From the NCBI GenBank assembly GCA_030704615.1, contig CM060733.1:38504001-38568000 (forward strand): 64,000 bases of DNA, read 5' to 3'. Under the pieces are notes generated by a model, which saw nothing but the letters and a program-made list of their open reading frames with translations, was not told where the DNA came from and ran no database searches. The position numbers were made by a program, and so were the translations under genes. Positions 60,951 to 64,000 of the stretch are shown here, one piece after another. Source of the DNA: Takakia lepidozioides. Its lineage: Eukaryota > Streptophyta > Takakiopsida > Takakiales > Takakiaceae. Position 1 is the first letter of the stretch, and every line of letters starts with the position of its first letter.

Positions 60951-61399
60951 CCACTCATGACAGTTTAGCCATTTCTCCAAGGGGTTTAGGTCCAAGCTAG
61001 GGTTTGTGTCTCTTGGACTCTAGGCTTCTTTGCACCGAGCTATGGCGGCTGTGAGGAAATCAGCAAGGTATTCTTGCTCTTTGTGGCCCCTACACACCAC
61101 CAATAGTAGCTCTAATTCCAAAGGAAGATGTTTGCAACCGAAACTAAGTGTACAAGCTTCATTTTAACTCACAAAACAACGTCATTGATCCCTATGGCGA
61201 CTAACCAAACATGGCTGACTTCCAGCCCTTGTAGGCACTTATTCATGCGCTCTCCATGGCCATAGAATGTGTCTTAGAGCCTATTCCAGCCCCCTACACC
61301 TGCCACTTCAAGAGCCATGCTCTATCTAGGCTTGTAGTTGAAACCCCAACTCAGAACACGCTCTACAAGTGTCGGACTGTCACATAAGAGCAGATCAGC

Positions 61400-61700
61400 C
61401 CCTTACCTTCTCTTCTAGCTCTCCAAAGCTTAAAGATGGAGGCCTAACTAGGCTGAATGCATGCTCCACACATGCCCTACAAGGGAACCAACTCCTTCAT
61501 TCCTTTCTTGCACTCCCAAACCTGAAAATGCAAGCCTTCAACGGGCTGAAAGCATGCTCCACACATGCGTTGCCCTCACATAAGAGAAGTCAGCCCTTCC
61601 CTCTTCCTTGCTTGCCCTCCAAGCTTGAAGATGGAAGCTTCAATGGGCTGCATGCATGCTCCACACATGCATCCTCTTCACACAAGAGGTAATATTAGCC
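61400..61700. repeat. Three tandem copies of an about 115-bp unit inside the LTR
   Basis: The unit contains GGGCTGAA(A/T)GCATGCTCCACACATGC-like sequence and CCAAACTTGAAGATG-like sequence; copies lie near 61430, 61525 and 61630. Confidence 0.7.
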
Positions 61701-62714
61701 CCCTATCTTGGCTCCTTGGCTCCTTGATGCTCTCTAAGACAAGACTAAGCACTCCACAGCCTTTGTCAAGCTCCTGAAACCCTAAGGCTTACATTTCCAG
61801 CCACAAGACACTCCTCTTGTGGTGCAAGAGCTCTTCTTCCAAGCTCTGAAACCCTAGGTGCACATTCCATGGCCTTGCCGCACCTCTTAGCTCCTGTTCT
61901 AGCCCTGCTCTTGCCATGACAAGAGCCCTCTCAATGCTGAAGCTCGAGATTGAAACCCAATCTCAATATACTCCACAACGTGCACTGATTTGCCCCAAGC
62001 CAAATCAGCCATTTCGCTTGGTCTTGCAATCCTTCACACAATGAAAGCTCACATTCCCAAGTCCAGTTCTCAGCTTTGCCATCAAAGCCACTATAACCTG
62101 CTCTTGACTGGTCCTCTTTCCCAATCGTGCTTGCTCATGCATGTACACAATCTGAAACCATCAAGGTGCTCTGGAATTACCTGCAGCATGGTGCTTTCAT
62201 CTGAAGCTGAAGATCGAATGCCAAGGTCTACCACCTCATAACCCACATCGCCTCCGCTTTTAACAACCAAGGGCTCCACGGTGCTCCTTGCATAACAACC
62301 TGATTTCTCTCATCCTCAAGCAAAAACCACAAGTGCTACAACTAACTCGTATCTGGCACTCACAGATACGAGCTCATCTTTCTCGAGTGATAAAGAAGAA
62401 GAATACAAGCACAAGCTCATGCAAGCTCACAAAGCTGAAGCATAAACTCATGCATATATAACCTCATCACTCAAATACAAGTCAAGCCAAGTGCACCCCA
62501 CGCCATGGGGAATCCACACTTCGGCGCCATAGCTAGGCGCGGTGAGGCTCAACTCGAGAAAAATGAGCCTCCCACGCTTGCCGTGAAGATAACCACTCCA
62601 AGGCCTAAATTGGCCTTGACCCCTGGATTGACACTTGGGCCAATCCCAAATGTCATTATGTAAAAGCTAGCTATTTCCTAGCTAGTTTTACACTAGTGGT
62701 AAAATAACTTGACA

Positions 62715-63055
62715 GTACCCCAAGTTATTACTAGGTTAAGAACTTGGCTATACTATGTTGGTAACTGTTGATTTTGCCTAGGTTTTGAGATTTTGACCCA
62801 GTGTATTTAGGACCCACTGGTATCAACAAATTTTTTTCTCCGAGATAATTATAAACTGCTGGTTTCAAAAATATAGGTACTTGCCGCCAATTCTAGCCAT
62901 CATATATTGAAAATGCAATACCTCATATACGGTTAAAGTGAAGCAATACATCCAACATTTAAGCTTCATACAAACCAAATTAAATTTTCCTCGCTTTAAA
63001 GGGCCTTCCTCCCCTTTTTATTAAAAATAAATAAAAATAGAATCATGAATAAACA
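62715..63055. other. AT-rich flank of the gypsy element
   Basis: No gene was recognised. It includes AAAAATAAATAAAAATAG near 63025. Confidence 0.5.
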
Positions 63056-63412
63056 CTATGAACATATCATCTTGAAGAATGCAATTTGACCATATAAATA
63101 TTGCTTGGATGTCTGAAGCTTTTCAATGACCTCAAAATTATCGTTGAGATAAGAAATCTGTAATTGCATCTTCAGAGGTAAGAAGTAATCAGACATGAAG
63201 TACAAATCAACTAGCTTCACAAGATGCCATTCTGCACACCAATAGTCACTTTGTTCAGCTAAAGTCAATGCACCTATCATAGTGAGAGATTGAGCGATGC
63301 TAGACTGTTGCTTGTACGTCTTACCAATTGGCAACTGCCCAGCTTCTGTTTTTCCTCCTGGCATACCACCATACATTGATAAAGCCCCTTGTGACATGAT
63401 ATTTTCAAACAA
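63056..63412 (-). CDS. Uncharacterised small open frame (118 codons)
   Basis: An ATG-started frame without interruption. The predicted protein has a Gly/Met-rich start (MYGGMPGGKTEAGQLP), then helices rich in Leu, Gln and Tyr. I recognise no family. Its length in an AT-rich setting and ordinary composition make it more than random, but it could be an exon of a larger gene or of a mobile element. It has no supporting neighbour. Confidence 0.2.
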   Translation of the reverse strand: MFENIMSQGALSMYGGMPGGKTEAGQLPIGKTYKQQSSIAQSLTMIGALTLAEQSDYWCAEWHLVKLVDLYFMSDYFLPLKMQLQISYLNDNFEVIEKLQTSKQYLYGQIAFFKMICS

Positions 63413-64000
63413 TTTTGTATATTTATAAATATTTTATAAAGTTTTTATTCCCTTCCCTTCTCTCTCCACCTTTTGTCAATCATTTTATGATGTATATTTC
63501 GAAAACTTTTGCTACATTCTTTCTTCATTAATAAAAACTTAGTGAATTTATTTCCCTCACCCCTTCTAAATAGCAATTATATCGACTTAAATTGAAGCGA
63601 CCGCCATATTAAAATCATAAATCTTATAACTGTTCTGTTTTATCTCTCTCCTCCATTTAGCACTTAGTTACCATTCATCACTGGTAGTGCGGAGCATCGC
63701 GAAGCCCTAATATGAAATTTTCAAAATACTATGGACAAATCGTCATTTTGGGGATTATTTTGGTACAAAAAAGTCCATAGTGTCTTGATGGATGGATGTA
63801 ATTGTTCACAAATTTATATTTGTATTCAAACATTGTGTATCTAGTTGTAAAGTCTATATATGAATTGGTTTTGCACAAATAGGTTTTCCAGATGGCATTG
63901 ATGGACTGTGACAGTCCATTGGAATTCCCTGTAAAAGTCCATAGCTTCATGAGATTTAATCCAAATTCCAAAATAATTGTACCCACATGTACATATGGTA
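63413..64000. other. AT-rich end of the window
   Basis: No convincing gene. GTCCATAG and ATGGACTGTGACAGTCCATTGG-like words near 63770 and 63900 form small inverted repeats. Confidence 0.4.

Larger units (their letters stand above)
59849..62714 (-). mobile_element. Long LTR (about 2.9 kb) of the DNMT-gypsy element
   Basis: The + strand sequence starts TGTCACTCAACCGG next to gag and ends TAACTTGACA, giving TGTCA...TGACA ends. It matches 10190-12683 at both ends and in many internal blocks, in the same order. In element orientation it is the 5' LTR. Several open frames in it are not supported as genes. It has GCCATGGGGAATCCACAC and CTAGCTATTTCCTAGCTA near its outer end, shared by the other copy. 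Confidence 0.7.

Overview
The window is nuclear DNA of a land plant. Two host genes with GT-AG introns are plainly plant genes: a chloroplast cytochrome b6f assembly factor of the CCB2/CCB4 family (29587-32431, +) and an ER very-long-chain 3-oxoacyl-CoA reductase (33383-35918, -). A decayed PPR array with an E/DYW-type tail and abundant Ty3/gypsy and Ty1/copia elements fit a large, repeat-rich genome. The PPR wording and repeat load suggest a fern or other seed-free vascular plant; this is inference. No bacterial or organellar gene was seen.

Left part (1-24.6 kb). Two diverged copies of the same large two-gene unit stand side by side: E1 (about 1-10.03 kb, cut by the window start) and E2 (about 14.8-24.6 kb). 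Each has a leftward gene for a transposase-like protein (Cys/His-rich N-terminus, RNase H-like core, C-terminal SWIM zinc finger visible in E2). Each also has a rightward, intron-rich gene for a protein with a ParB-like segment (DGNHR), a charged linker, a methyltransferase-like segment and an acidic C-terminus. Each copy carries its own family of palindromes in non-coding DNA: ATTTCGGCGCCGAAAT in E1 and GATGGTCGGTACCGACCATC in E2. I know of no description of this arrangement. Both copies are broken by stops or frameshifts. Between them lie a copy of a long LTR (about 10.19-12.68 kb), the tail of a LINE and a possible tRNA-derived SINE.

Middle part (24.6-36.1 kb). Simple and inverted repeats, telomere-like duplications and a dead cation/calcium exchanger fragment lead into the host gene island. 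CCB4 and KCR converge there with about 950 bp between their stop codons.

Right part (36.1-64 kb). A copia element (36790-46909, target duplication CCGGA) was split by a chromodomain-bearing gypsy element (37188-42561, target duplication ATGGG). The gypsy insertion falls inside the copia primer-binding site, which matches the anticodon arm of initiator tRNA-Met. Next come a second chromovirus fragment, PPR and peptidase-like remnants, and a gypsy element on the - strand (about 54.2-62.7 kb) with a very long LTR. That element carries a cytosine-5 DNA methyltransferase domain between gag and reverse transcriptase. All mobile elements here look inactive.
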